DNA from: Myoxocephalus aenaeus
Taxonomy: Eukaryota > Chordata > Actinopteri > Perciformes > Cottidae
Assembly: GCA_038501785.1 (NCBI GenBank)
Contig: JBAMJR010000040.1
Span: forward strand, 529,501 to 593,500
Length of the DNA stretch: 64,000 bases
Reading direction: 5' to 3'
Below the pieces are notes generated by a model. The model ran no database searches. It was not told the origin of the DNA and was given only the letters and a program-made list of their open reading frames with translations. Made by a program: the position numbers and the translations under genes. Below, piece by piece: positions 1 through 11,434 of the stretch (the stretch's first letter is position 1; each line of letters opens with the position of its first letter).

Positions 1-2229
1 TCCTCAGACATCCCTGAACTACTCCCTGAACGCCCCCCAGCGCCACTCGGACATGTGCGCCCCCCGACAGCCCTTGTCGCCCCTCTACGACGAGCCCTGC
101 AGTCCCGAAATCTACTCCCTGAATGACGCCAGGCCAGTGGTAAGTGGGTCAACGATACTGGATCCATATGTTCAATTTACATCTGCGCAGCCTGTCCGAT
201 ATCACACAGTGCACACCAACACACATGGACATGTTCGGTGAAAAAATAGGAGCGATTAGTTAATGCAGAGACTTGGCTACATGCAGGAATCTATGATTGC
301 TAAACATGTGGGGGGCTCATTCACATGCATGTAAAATTGAACTATTACTAAATATAAAATCCATAGTTGTTTTTAAATTACCTCGAACCAGCTCAGTTAC
401 ATTTTGATTATCGAGCTAAATGTATTCATTTCAGTTTTACCCTTTTTTAAGATCTATTTGACTACATATATCTACTATCTACTATACAAATTATCCTCCC
501 ATGTTTATCATCTTAACAACTGCTTGACATGCTTATAGCTTCCCTTCTCTGACGCTTCTCCCTCTGTTCTTTAGCAGCAGAGCTGGCAAGAGCCAATTCA
601 TCACCACCACCACCACCAGCACCAGCACCAGCAGGGTGCCCAGCTCCTACCCTCCTCTTTCCAGCTCCGCACCCCTCCTATGGGGAGGCGCTGCAGGAGA
701 AGCCTGGTCCTGACCAACTCCCAGGGTCAGACTCTGAGTCTGGAGATGGAGGCTGCTCCAAGCCAAGAGGAGCAGAGAGCCGAGGCCGTGTCGAGGCTAA
801 AGCTGCTGCCTGTGCCCGGCCAAGTGCAAGAGCAGGTGAGAAACACAGAGATACTCATCTCCCAGGACACTTTGGTTTCTGGAATGCTGCCGCACAAAGT
901 GCAACGGCAATGCGCTGTATGGCAGCAGAGCTTGTGTATATAGTTGTTCGGCAGGTGATATTTGAACAGATGCCACATGAAACAGATATTTTTGGGAATG
1001 TATTAATGTTTGTTATAGTTGATCACAGGGAGTAACTTTGTTTTGTTTTCAAATTTTTTCATAGATCCTCCTCCCGCTGAACTCTGTGAGGAACACCCCT
1101 CAAATGCCTTATGGTTACTCACCAGGTAAGAACTGAAGGCATGCAGTCAGAAACATTCCCGTTTATCGTAGTGGGCCTGTGTGCAGAGTTTATAATAAAT
1201 GATTTTATGGTTCCAGTCCTAATAAGAAGAAAACAATTCTGAGTTTTCATTTTGTCAAACAAAATAAGGCATTGCTTATTTTTTGGGATTGGCTATATTA
1301 AAGCTATATTTCTATTGAGAAACAATGGCCACTGTTTTAAATCGTAGCTATAACACTGCAGCATCATATTTCCTGGTGTGTGAGTTATGGAGGTCATTAC
1401 TAGCAGCCGCCGTCCTAAATACCACCAAGGACACAGGGCATTGCTCACACTCCATTACACCTTAAATTAAACACTGCATGCACTTTGGATTGATTGAACT
1501 CTTGGGTCTGTCAGCGGTGAGACAGAAGGCTAAAGGCTACAGAATTGAAAGTGCAGGAAATGCGTAAATGTGCCAATGAAATGGAGCTTACTGCAGCTCC
1601 AAATGCCACTTGTGCAGATGTCCCACGTGGGGGAAAGCCCAGTGTAAGAGAACACTGTTTCACAGACAGGGCTTACTCCTGCCCTGTGATTGACAGCACA
1701 CAACTGTGCGTGGTGGTTACACTTGTACCTCCACACCACTAGAATTAACTGAGCAATTGCGCTTCACTTTGATTCACACTTTAATTCTAACATGTGCAAC
1801 GACTGAATCATTTTATTTGACAGGTTACATTTTGCTACACCATTAGAAAGAGGACATGCATAACAAATGAAGGTGGTGTGGTAGTGGCATGTTACACTAC
1901 TGGTTTTAGACTAAGACTATATGTTGGTACAAGGCCAATCCCACCACATGTATGTTGGGACTGTGTCCAAGTTTATTCATTCAGGGCGAGGTTTGTCTCA
2001 TTGTTTGAAACTAAAAGCCTGGGAATCTTCTCTCGCTCTTACAGATCACGACTCGTACCTTGAACCCACAGAACCAGATGACCAGGAAATGGACTATGAC
2101 AACATTTGGCAGTACGACTGTGATACTAGAATGATTCAGCCAATGTCTGGAATTTCGACACACCGGACAGGATTAGACTTTGGGGCCAGAGGCCTTGGTG
2201 CCATGGCAACCCAGCAGAGATGGTCATAA
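1..2229 (+). CDS. plekhn1: Pleckstrin homology domain-containing family N member 1, C-terminal exons (partial)
   Basis: Four exons join in one frame: up to 139 (donor GTAAGT), 575-835 (acceptor TTTAG, donor GTGAGA), 1065-1125 (donor GTAAGA) and 2045-2229 (acceptor TTACAG, stop TAA 2227-2229). Phases are 0, 0, 1 and the junctions read through without a stop, giving about 215 visible residues. The N-terminal PH domains lie left of the window; the start of the first visible exon is not determinable. Visible features are a PLYDEPCSPEIYSL segment and a late MDYDNIWQYD segment, resembling as I recall them human PLEKHN1 SPLYADPYTPP and GYDHLWDE, plus a His/Gln-rich run at about 606-636. Family knowledge: PLEKHN1 is a PH-domain lipid-binding protein associated with mitochondria. 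The neighbouring perm1 in tail-to-tail orientation supports the name. Sequence similarity alone in this low-complexity tail is modest, so synteny carries much of the call. Confidence 0.8.
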
Positions 2230-2875
2230 AACAAAACAATAGCCCGGCACTCGTCTGGACGTGTGCAAACAACAGATCTCTATCAGAGGGATAATAGAAA
2301 GCCAACGAGCACAGCCTGTGTTGCTCCTGCTGCATACAGTATGAACCAACACATCCCACCAACTGCATTGTTAGATGTTGGGCAGCCAAGCAGAGGAATG
2401 ATGAGTGCAGGAATGAAGAGGAACAAAACAGAGGATAAAAACAGTAATAACAGACAGACTTCTTCTGTTTAATATGTAGCATTCAACAGAGAGGACAGCA
2501 ACGTGTACATACTGTGTCGCTGTGACGTTATTTTTTGTATGTATTATGACATTGCACTAAAGGTTTATATGTAGTGCAAAAGCAGTATTTTGTAACATGC
2601 TGTCCAGTTTACTTATTGTTATATTTTATTTTGTTTTATCTAAAGCTAAAAACAACATTCCATCAGGGCTTTATGTAACGGATGTATATTTTTGTAAATG
2701 TTGTATATTTATTATTTTATTATGCTGCATTATGAAGGCATTTAGATGTGTCTTCAACCGACCGCCTTAGAGTGCTAATATTACTATTACTACTGCAGTA
2801 CTGTACTGATACCTGTGTGGCATTTTTTTTTGAGGTGTTTATTTATATTTGGAAATAAAACTGTAAAACGTGTCA
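2230..2875 (+). other. plekhn1: plekhn1 3'UTR with polyadenylation signal
   Basis: Follows the TAA stop. It becomes AT-rich after 2530 with U-rich and UGUA-containing stretches (for example around 2680-2720), and carries a canonical AATAAA at 2854-2859 followed by a GT-rich stretch (TGTTTCTCTGTTTTG about 2881-2895), as expected downstream of a cleavage site. The cleavage position near 2875 is inferred. Short open frames here are not coding. Confidence 0.7.
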
Positions 2876-3134
2876 ACAAGTGTTTCTCTGTTTTGATACT
2901 CTTAAAGTGACGATGTAAAGAAATGTCAATTTATCAAACGTCAACGTGCACACAATGTGAAGGTCAGTCAGGGTGATGAACCTACAGATGTATTACCTGG
3001 ATGTGAAGCTCTGCAGCTGCAGCCGTTTTCTGTAAACACAACACCTCTACATGTCCTGTCCACTACCTCCTCAGCACAAGCAGACACAGTTTGCCACCAG
3101 CTGGTCAACATAGTGGAGCATTTAGCAGCTTAAG

Positions 3135-4247
3135 AGCCAGACATAGTATTTTATTTCATTGTACTTATTCGGGAGATTCTTGAAATCTAAAACAGAACTA
3201 AGTGTTGTGTAGCCGGATGTGTAAATATGCAACTGTTGGATAACACAGTTGGCATTTCAAGTTAAAAGGTCTCCAAATTACCCCAACAAAAATTGCATAT
3301 TAAATACCTAATATTGTTTGCTTTTCAGGTCTGAGTTACTCAAGATTATATTTGGACATATAAAGTATTGTCGAAGCTCCAAGTGTGTCAGTGTATCAGT
3401 GAAATTTTGAAATGCATAACCAAGTTGAAACAAGTAGAATACTGTAACAGCTTCATGAGCTGCAGGACACTATATATTTTATGGCTCAACATTGCCTTCT
3501 GCTGGAGAGAAATATGTATGATTCTTGAACATGACAATATCTCCTATGAATACCTTGCAATAGTGTTGGATAAGCACATTATTGCCACTTATTATGTTCA
3601 TTCATACCTTGAACTACTAGTTTTACTGAAAATCAAGTATTGGAAATAACTGTAGCTCACTCAGCTGTGACTGTTCAGAAGCCTTACGCTGCCCTCTAGT
3701 GTTTAAACGCTTCACATTCAGGTCTGAGTGCTTTTGGAAAAAGCTAGACAGCAAATATCACAGAGACATTGTTTACTAGTTAAACTGAAACACAGAAACA
3801 TCTCACAGAACATCCTACACGACAGAATACTTAACAGTCATCTTCTAGATAATCATCTATCAAGAACAAAATGCCCTTCATAAAATATAAAACTGATACT
3901 GGCACAAAATACAATCCCTTTAAATAATTATATACTTTTGTCAGGGTGTTTTTTTGGTCGTTTCATATTTCATATGGATACTTTCAAAAGTTAAAGATCA
4001 AAGTGTCATCCAAATTAATCTAAAATCAAGAACTAAAACAACTTCTATTCACTGAAATCCTTTTTCATGTCCATTCAATGGAAAGATCAATAAAACTCAA
4101 GATCCGTAAAGCAATTATAGTGCAAATACGTAAAGCAAACATGTAGCAGCATATCAAACACTTCACAAATTCCATGACAGACTGAGGTCTTGCACTGGCT
4201 TGTATCAGGTGTTCAAGGAAGAATGTTTCACTTTAAGCGTGACGTAA
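3135..4247 (-). other. perm1: perm1 3'UTR with polyadenylation signal
   Basis: Runs leftwards from the perm1 stop at 4248-4250. The only AATAAA I find on the minus strand before plekhn1 is at 3150-3155 (TTTATT on the plus strand), so the UTR would be about 1.1 kb and end about 260 bp from the plekhn1 cleavage site. The 2876-3134 gap shows nothing recognisable. A 93-codon plus-strand open frame at 3368-3649 lies antisense to this UTR and is not supported as a gene. Confidence 0.55.
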
Positions 4248-7200
4248 TTAGAGACATCCAGAATCAGACGGGGCGGTGTAATTCATGTTCTTCTCACTGG
4301 CTGCCGCCTCCATCTTGACGTATTTACGCAGGTATCGGATAGCTGAGAGAGCACTTACATTCGCCAGCAGAACTGTGTGAGAATTGATATTAAAAGTGAG
4401 TCGTCACGCAACATTCATCTATTCACAGTTCACTTTTTCTTGAGGTTGATTTTATTTCAGTACTTTGTTAATATTTACTGGCGGACACATTTTTTGAATA
4501 TCAATAATAAACTGATTTCAATATGAAATTCTAAGTGAAATGTAACATGATAGAAACACAGTGACAGATAAAGCAACAAATGGAAACTCTAATAAGAGAA
4601 AACCTGCAAATTTTGCTTTTTAAAAGTACATTAATACTGCATTCACATACCAGCCTTCCAGGTGTCTCCAACTTGTGGGTTTGCAGTCTTCAGTACCCAC
4701 GAAGCAAATGCAATACAAACCAGACACATGTCTGACTGTCTGAGAGGCAGAAAGGAGGCATCCAACCCTTCAAATAAAGTGACAGAGTATCATAGAAAAC
4801 ATAAAATGACAATATCCATCCACAGAGAGGTCCAGTGAGAGATCAAGGGTTTTGTGATTGGCACTAACACACCAACAGCTGAGCACAGGTACCGATTATT
4901 GTGTTGGTGCTTCCTGTTTAGTCACACTGTGACCCGGTCAATTCCCAGCCCTTGCACAGATTACTGTTATGCAAACGTAAGAGGCTGCTAGATGCTACTG
5001 ATATTTAAAATGACTTGAGTGGCCTTGAAGATAATCCTAACTGGAAACTGCTGAACAGTATTTGTAGCTTGTCAGGTAATTAAGTCTTAATTACAGCACA
5101 GGGAACATTTAAGAGGAGGGATTTACACATACAAAATGTATTAAACGTGTTTTAATTTCCCTTCACAGCCAAACAAACTCTAACAGCGCTCTAGTGGGAG
5201 CTTAGAGAGGACACTCATTGAGTGAAGTCAAGTTATCATGTACAACCTCGACCCGATATGTTCACCTCAGTCAGTGTCCTCTGACAGCTGAGTCCATCCC
5301 GACAGATGATGCCCGAACTGTAACAGCTGACTGAGTGGATGACAAATCCTACACTACAACTGTCCATGTGTGAGGAAAACACAAAGAGCTTAACTGAGAG
5401 GTTGAATGGATAACTATTAATACGCACTATTGTTTAAATCCAGCAGTGACATATGTACAGGTTTTGCTTTTAAAAAGGTATATACAACTAAAGAATAAGA
5501 GCTATCTGTGTCAAGCTTTGTGATAGACCGACAGCCTCCCAGGTTTCTCAAAGATACTGTCTGTTAGACTGGTTCTGAGAGAATCATCCAACTCGATTTG
5601 AACACTATTCACTATTCACTATTTGTATGCCAAAAAAGTCAAACTGATCTAAGAGGTGTGCTTCCGTGGTAACAATCAACATCACTTCTGGACGATTGAA
5701 AAATAAATAATTTGTGGTTAATAGTTTTAATTTGATGCTGTCTGAAAATATTTTACAGGCCTTATTTCAATGACTGTAGCAGCATATGTTAAAACTTAAT
5801 TCTGATCTTAATGACACATCATTGTGTTCATTGTGTGAAACTGGACTTACATGGATTAGAAACAGCCGTCTGTATGTCCTCGTATAGGAAAGGCTGCTGG
5901 CTCAAAAGTGGTTCAAGAAATATCCCGTCTTGATTCCCCAAAACATTTAGAGGAGGAACTGTCCTTCCAAAGGATCTGCCGCTTTGCCTCACAGGTACAC
6001 GAGATGGATGGTTTGAGAGAGTCTGCTTCTGGACTGTAGATCCAGTTAAACTAATATTCCTGAAGGAGAGTGTGGTTTTCCAAAAAAAATTCTGTCTGAG
6101 GTCACTATCTGTGAAGAAATGATCATATATGTCTGTGGAAATCTGAGATGCGCTTGATGCGCGGTTAAACCTGGTCACCACCCTCACAGGACCGGCACTG
6201 TCTTCTTCATCAGAGTCCACAGAAGATTCATCAGAAGAAGAGGAGGCCACGAAGTGATCGTAAGTCTCAGGGAACTGTAGATTTCTCTTAGTGGAGCGAG
6301 AATGAGAAAAGATGGGAACCAGCTCGTCTTTGGTTTGATCTTCTGCAGGGATGAAAGGGTAGAAGAAGCTCTCTGTATCAAACTCTGAGAAGAAAAGGTC
6401 ATACGTTTCAGGGACAGAATTTCCATCAGTGTAGCAGGCGGTAATGTTATCTGTAGCCGATTGGCTGGGAACTGATTGCTTTCCACTGAAGAGATACTGA
6501 AATATATCCGAGAGAGATATTCTGTAGCTGTCTGTTGATAATGAAGCTAAAGAGTCCATGTTTTTGTCTTTCTTTGGCATGTGTCTATCAGTGAAATACT
6601 CTACGTTTTGTAATCCTCCTTCGTCTAAGGTTGGTAAAGTTTGGACTTTCCTTGTGCTTCTCAAAGACTCAGATCCCAGGGCATGTAGATCATGCACGCT
6701 CCCGTACTTAGAAATCTGTCTGAGGCACGCTTGAGCACCTTCAGAGGGAGCTGGTTGAGAAAGGTCCCCAACTGATGTCAACATCATATTCTCAGGGTAA
6801 ATATCAGCCCTTAGACTCTCCCACATGATACCGCTTGAAGAGGAAGAATTGGCTGCTAGAACAGAACCTGAACTTGTTCCTAGGGAGTGAGGATCGATCG
6901 GTGTGTCTTCATTGGTTTGTTCAGGCTTGGACTCATCCAGTTGAGTAAAAAAGCTTGAATCCGTCAAAGCAAACATGCTGGTCTCCTCACTTTCCTGTAA
7001 AGGTGGGAGGGAGCTGGATGAAGCAGCTCTGCTCATCATTCGTAAACCCAGAATATCGTTTATTGTCAGCTTCTCCATCTCTGTCCAAAAAGAAGACATA
7101 GCGAACACTGAATGCTTTGAATCTGGTGCCTTCTGAGTTTCACATTCTGCTTCAAATGCTGTGATGATGTTTTCTGCTTTGACCACTAAATCACATTTTG

Positions 7201-9682
7201 AATCTGTTGTGTCATTTGATACCGACTGGCTTTCGAATTCAGATGTGCCATTTCCTTCCTCGTGATTTTCCAGCATTAGTGATGATGCTTCTCCTTGATC
7301 TCCATGATCATTTTGAGATAAACAAGAACTTCCTGACACGTCTGTGATCTTTTCATTTGAGATTGACATGACAGATTCTGTGTCCAGAGTGCAGCAGGAT
7401 GATACTGGTGTAATATCTGAAGGACTTGTTGGTAAGTCTTCAGACATGGACGCTTTAGTTTCTCCCTGGTGTTTGACTGTGATTTCACCAGATAGAAGGG
7501 GATTCCCACTTTTAAAAGCTATTATTTGTGATGCTGCCAATTCAGCTCCCTCAGCTGTGTTTATCTCTGACAAGACATAAAGTGTGGATAATGTGTGAGG
7601 CACCAGTGGATGTTCTGTTTGCTGTGCTGCAGTATCTATATCAAAACTGGTGGGACCTTTAGCCAGAAAGTGTTCATCAGGCAATGCACTGCTGGTATCT
7701 GATGTTGATTTAGCACAGCTCACTTGACTGGAAATCTCCAAGAACGGACAGGCTCTAGGTTTGAATTCCTTGGGGTTTGTGTCATCAGGCCTGCTCGCAG
7801 AGAGAGGAAAGTGAGTCCTTTCCAGAGTAGATCTATATTCGTCTGTGTCTTGACAGTCAATTCCCAACTGTTGTTGGGGCTCAGCTTCTCTTTGACACAG
7901 TATGTGCTCGTCTCTGCCAGCATTTCCAGCATCCACAGCCAGGACCGACTTAGCAACAGATAGTTTGTCATTTTGGCTGACTTCCACTGCGAGATCATTT
8001 GACTCTGCACATGATACAATACTTATTGATTTGACCTTTGCTGTGCAAGACTCTGGATTGTGTTTATCTTCACAACAATTGATAGAAGGATTCATTGTGT
8101 CAGACTTCTGGAGACTCCCTGCATAAATTTCCTTTCTTCCACAGTGTGCCGTTTCCGTGGACAGGCATGATTTCCCAGTTACAGCGTCAGTAATTGAAAC
8201 TGGCCACTCAGTTGATTCTTCAACATGTAATCTGCTGCTCGGCTGCAAATTTGTTGCCACATTACCGCTGTCGTTTGGCGCTGACATTGCTCTGTCATCA
8301 GTTGGACTCAGGGGGTTTACTGACCTACTGTTAGTTGCATTATTTTCAGCCGGGTCTGTTGCTTGACGCCTTCCCTTTCTTCCTACGCTCTCTTGTAAAT
8401 ATTGGTGTTGATCGTAGTGAGCAGGGTAATCTACTTTGATCTCCTTAACAGATGCATTCACTGGGAGATTGCTGGTGGCTGAATAACTAGTTAAAGATGA
8501 AATAAAAATGTGTTGTGGTTCGTTTAAATAAGATAAATTCATATCCTCAGATAAACACAGACCTGTTCCTCCTCTCCATGCATACTGTTCTTCCTCTGAA
8601 TCACTCCGCTTGACTAAAACCTGCCTGTCATATCCATGCACACCGTCGGCTGGCTCAACACTAGGTCGTCTCTTTTTCCTTCTCTTTCGTTTGATAGAGG
8701 CCGATGGAGACGATTCTTGGCTTGCGGTTTTGTTGGTGCGTGTTGCGTCCGACTGTAAAACATTAGCGTTTGGGTCTCCCTTCCTTTTAACATGCGTCAC
8801 CATTTCGAGATTACTTGATGAATCAGTGCTACACGTTTTAGTGGAAATTAACTGACTTGTCAACCAATCTTCCTGATAAACGTCATTTAGAGGTGTGCGC
8901 GTTTTCACTTTCGCTTCTGAGCAGACAACGCCCTCTGGTGAGTCATGAGACTGATTCAGCTGTGTTGCTTCATTTACTCTGGTTTCCGTGCAGGCCTCAT
9001 CTCTGGTGAATAACCTTGTTTCAGGGTTTGCTGATTTGTTAGTCTGGAGCATGAAGTTACTGGCTGCAGGATCAGGGGAAATCACGGAGCCAAGCATGTC
9101 TTTTTTCATTGCGTTTATGTTGCTGATGGTGTCAACAGGCTCTGTGGTCTCTTTGCCAACTGCCGTTTCACCGCTGGCTGACAGAGAGTTTAACTTGGGG
9201 ATGTTTTTTTGCCAAGTACTGCAGCTGGCTTGTTTCCCATCACTAAACCGCTGCTCCTCTTGTATTGCCGCTCTGTTTTTTCCATCCCTGGCTTGGCTTG
9301 GCTCCGTAAGTCTCTCAGCCTCTGTAAGATTTTTCAGTCTTTCAAAGAATATATTGACAGACTGCAGGTGTGTATCCTCCTCGCTGCCGGAGAGCACGCT
9401 CTCCATTCCACCGACAGCATGTCTGCTGAGGTAATGCTCCACAGGAGAGCCCTCGCAGTCCGGGGAGCCATCGATGGGGCGGTCAGCCTCTAAATGGCCT
9501 GCCGTTCGGTTGACTTTCTGAAGCCTCTTGGCAAGAGTGGACCCCGTCTCATCAATGTCACTCATCCCCGAGTCATCCACACCTGCTAATGAGGGAGAAA
9601 GCAGGTTACACTCTTCGCACTCTGCAAAGAAGCATTCCCAGTCCCGGTCACAGATTTCCACACTGTATTCAAAGTCCTCCAT
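4248..9682 (-). CDS. perm1: PGC-1 and ERR-induced regulator in muscle protein 1
   Basis: Three coding exons, minus strand: 9682-5851 (ends in a split codon at donor GTAAGT), 4767-4651 (acceptor TTTGAAG, donor GTATGT) and 4372-4248 (acceptor CTCACACAG, stop TAA 4248-4250). Phases fit exactly and give 1357 residues, far longer than human PERM1 (about 790). The N-terminus (MEDFEYSVEICDRDWECFF) matches the PERM1 start; the two small exons encode the conserved tail with SDMCLVCIAFASWVL, a single hydrophobic segment, and AVLLANVSALSAIRYLRKYV. Also visible: a basic cluster IKRKRRKKRR at residues 330-339 (likely nuclear localisation), three YDxF(F/V) motifs at Y1094, Y1141 and Y1186, an LEPLL box near residue 1255, and long acidic Ser/Thr-rich disorder. 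Family knowledge: PERM1 is induced by PGC-1 and ERR, raises oxidative gene expression in muscle and can sit at the outer mitochondrial membrane. The start has a strong Kozak context (AAAATGG). Confidence 0.93.
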
Positions 9683-10300
9683 TTTGACTTTGCAATATAA
9701 CCTGCAAAAAAAATTAAATCAATCAATCAATCAAAAGAGTTGTATTTCAAAAGTAATCACTTGTAAAAAAAATAAAATAAGCTATAACATTATAGATCTG
9801 TTCAAAATAAATGATAAAGAAACATAATGGGGCATAATGTGCAAGAATACAAAAAAACTCTGTCACAAGATAACTAATAAAGCCATTTATAGAATTTAAA
9901 AAATAAGCATGCTGATTTCAATTTTAAGCAGGTTTTACAGCAAAATGTAAGATATTCTAATATTCAAATAATATAACTGAAATTCAACAAGTCTTGATAT
10001 AATTTCTAGCAAAATGATCTGATAATATAAATATTTAAGGCTGCACTGAACACTAGCCAGTAAACTGAAACTATCATCGGTTATCGGTTAAGTATTTGGA
10101 AGTATGAAAACAAAAGTACTACTTTTCTCTTAATTCTAGCTGTCTGCATGCACTTGTTCATCCATGCAGGTTTCCTACCTGTCCTGCTTCAGCTGTGACC
10201 CTGGTCTACAGGAGGTGAAGGTCTAGGAAGTCTGGAGTCTCAGCAGCACCATGTTGTGTGTCCTCTGGTGAGCCCCATGTGATTTGATAAATATAGAGCG
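9683..10300 (-). promoter_or_regulatory. perm1: perm1 5'UTR, first intron and putative core promoter
   Basis: The coding exon extends to 9701, where a good acceptor (T-rich tract then GCAG) begins. A matching donor (ACAG/GTAGGA on the minus strand) sits at 10178, so 10179 to about 10262 is a likely non-coding first exon. About 25-30 bp upstream of that end, 10287-10296 reads CTATATTTAT on the minus strand, a TATA-like sequence that also fits the MEF2 consensus at 9 of 10 positions. Plus-strand TGAAGGTCT at 10216-10224 is one base off the ERR half-site TNAAGGTCA, and CAGCTG (E-box) is at 10190-10195. These would suit a muscle gene controlled by ERR, but the exon, start site and sites are inferences. 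Confidence 0.45.
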
Positions 10301-11434
10301 GCGCTTCTGATCACGTAATAGACGCAATGTTCTTAGAGCAGCCTTCTCCAACAGAGGCATAACGTTTCAGAACTTTAAATAGACTTTCCACGAGCAAACT
10401 GCTGAACTGAATACACAGTATTTTAGACGGTAGTACTATTGTTTGAGTTGGTGCATATAGCTGTAATGTAGCTGATCTAGATGATTCAGCAGATATAGAT
10501 TTATTAATTCTATATCTGCTGATTCAATCAACGGGCTGGCCCTCTCAGCAGACGCGGAGGGGGGGGGGTCATGTGAAGTGTGAGTCAGTCAGCTGATACC
10601 TCATTGCTGTGACTTCATGGGGCGATAGTGGAGCTGAATGTTTCCAGACACTGCAGGAGGACAGAACGATCGGGGGATGAGACTGGCGCTGCCTCACACC
10701 GACTCATGTGACCCACCTAAACCGAAATGACAGAAATACAGATAAAAGAACCATTAAAAAGATCATATTCACTTAATTTGAGAGAAAATTGAAAGTGTTT
10801 CTACTTTCTAAAAAACTTTAATTAATTACATTCCACTGAAGTCCCCCTTCAGTAAAAAATTTGTTTTTTTAATTAATACTTTGATATTTGAGCTTCACTG
10901 TGCAGAGTTTGACCCTCAAAGACTGTTTTCAAATACATCTGCTGAAGAGGGTATGTTTATATGTGCTCATCTCAAATTTTCGACATGTTTAAGAGTTTTA
11001 ACACACGAACATTGAAGCCTCTAGTTCACTGAAAATTGATCTCTGTGAAAGAGGATATGTCTTTTGAAATGAAACATATATTTGCATATTTATAGATTTT
11101 GAAAGTCGCTAAGGCTCATGAATTTCTTATAGTAAACCATCTGGTCTGCAACTGTAAATATTGGTCTCTCACTAAATTGTCATTCACTACAATAAGACAC
11201 TATGTTTGGGACTGTAAATGTTGAGAAGTTATACTAATGGAGGCAGCTCTTTTCCAGAAGGCAAGTGGTCCATTTGAGAAGTATTCATATTCCCATTGAA
11301 AGAACAGTTAAATAAAAAGACCACAGAAACTATGCCAGAGGATACAACCCCTCAAATTACATTTTTCACAACCTGGCATTAATGCATTATTGCTGCGTTA
11401 ATGGATGATTTACGAGCCAGGCTATTTGTTGACC
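10301..11434. other. Non-coding sequence upstream of perm1
   Basis: No gene seen. 10486-10522 is a hairpin with perfect 14-bp arms TCAGCAGATATAGA and a 9-nt spacer. 10560-10620 contains a run of about a dozen G, an AP-1 site TGAGTCA and an E-box CAGCTG side by side. From 10740 the sequence is AT-rich and unremarkable. Confidence 0.4.

Noticed and set aside
3368..3649. 93-codon plus-strand open frame
   Set aside because: Antisense to the perm1 3'UTR, AT-rich, unrecognised.
8988..9434. 148-codon plus-strand open frame inside perm1
   Set aside because: Shadow of the perm1 coding exon on the opposite strand.
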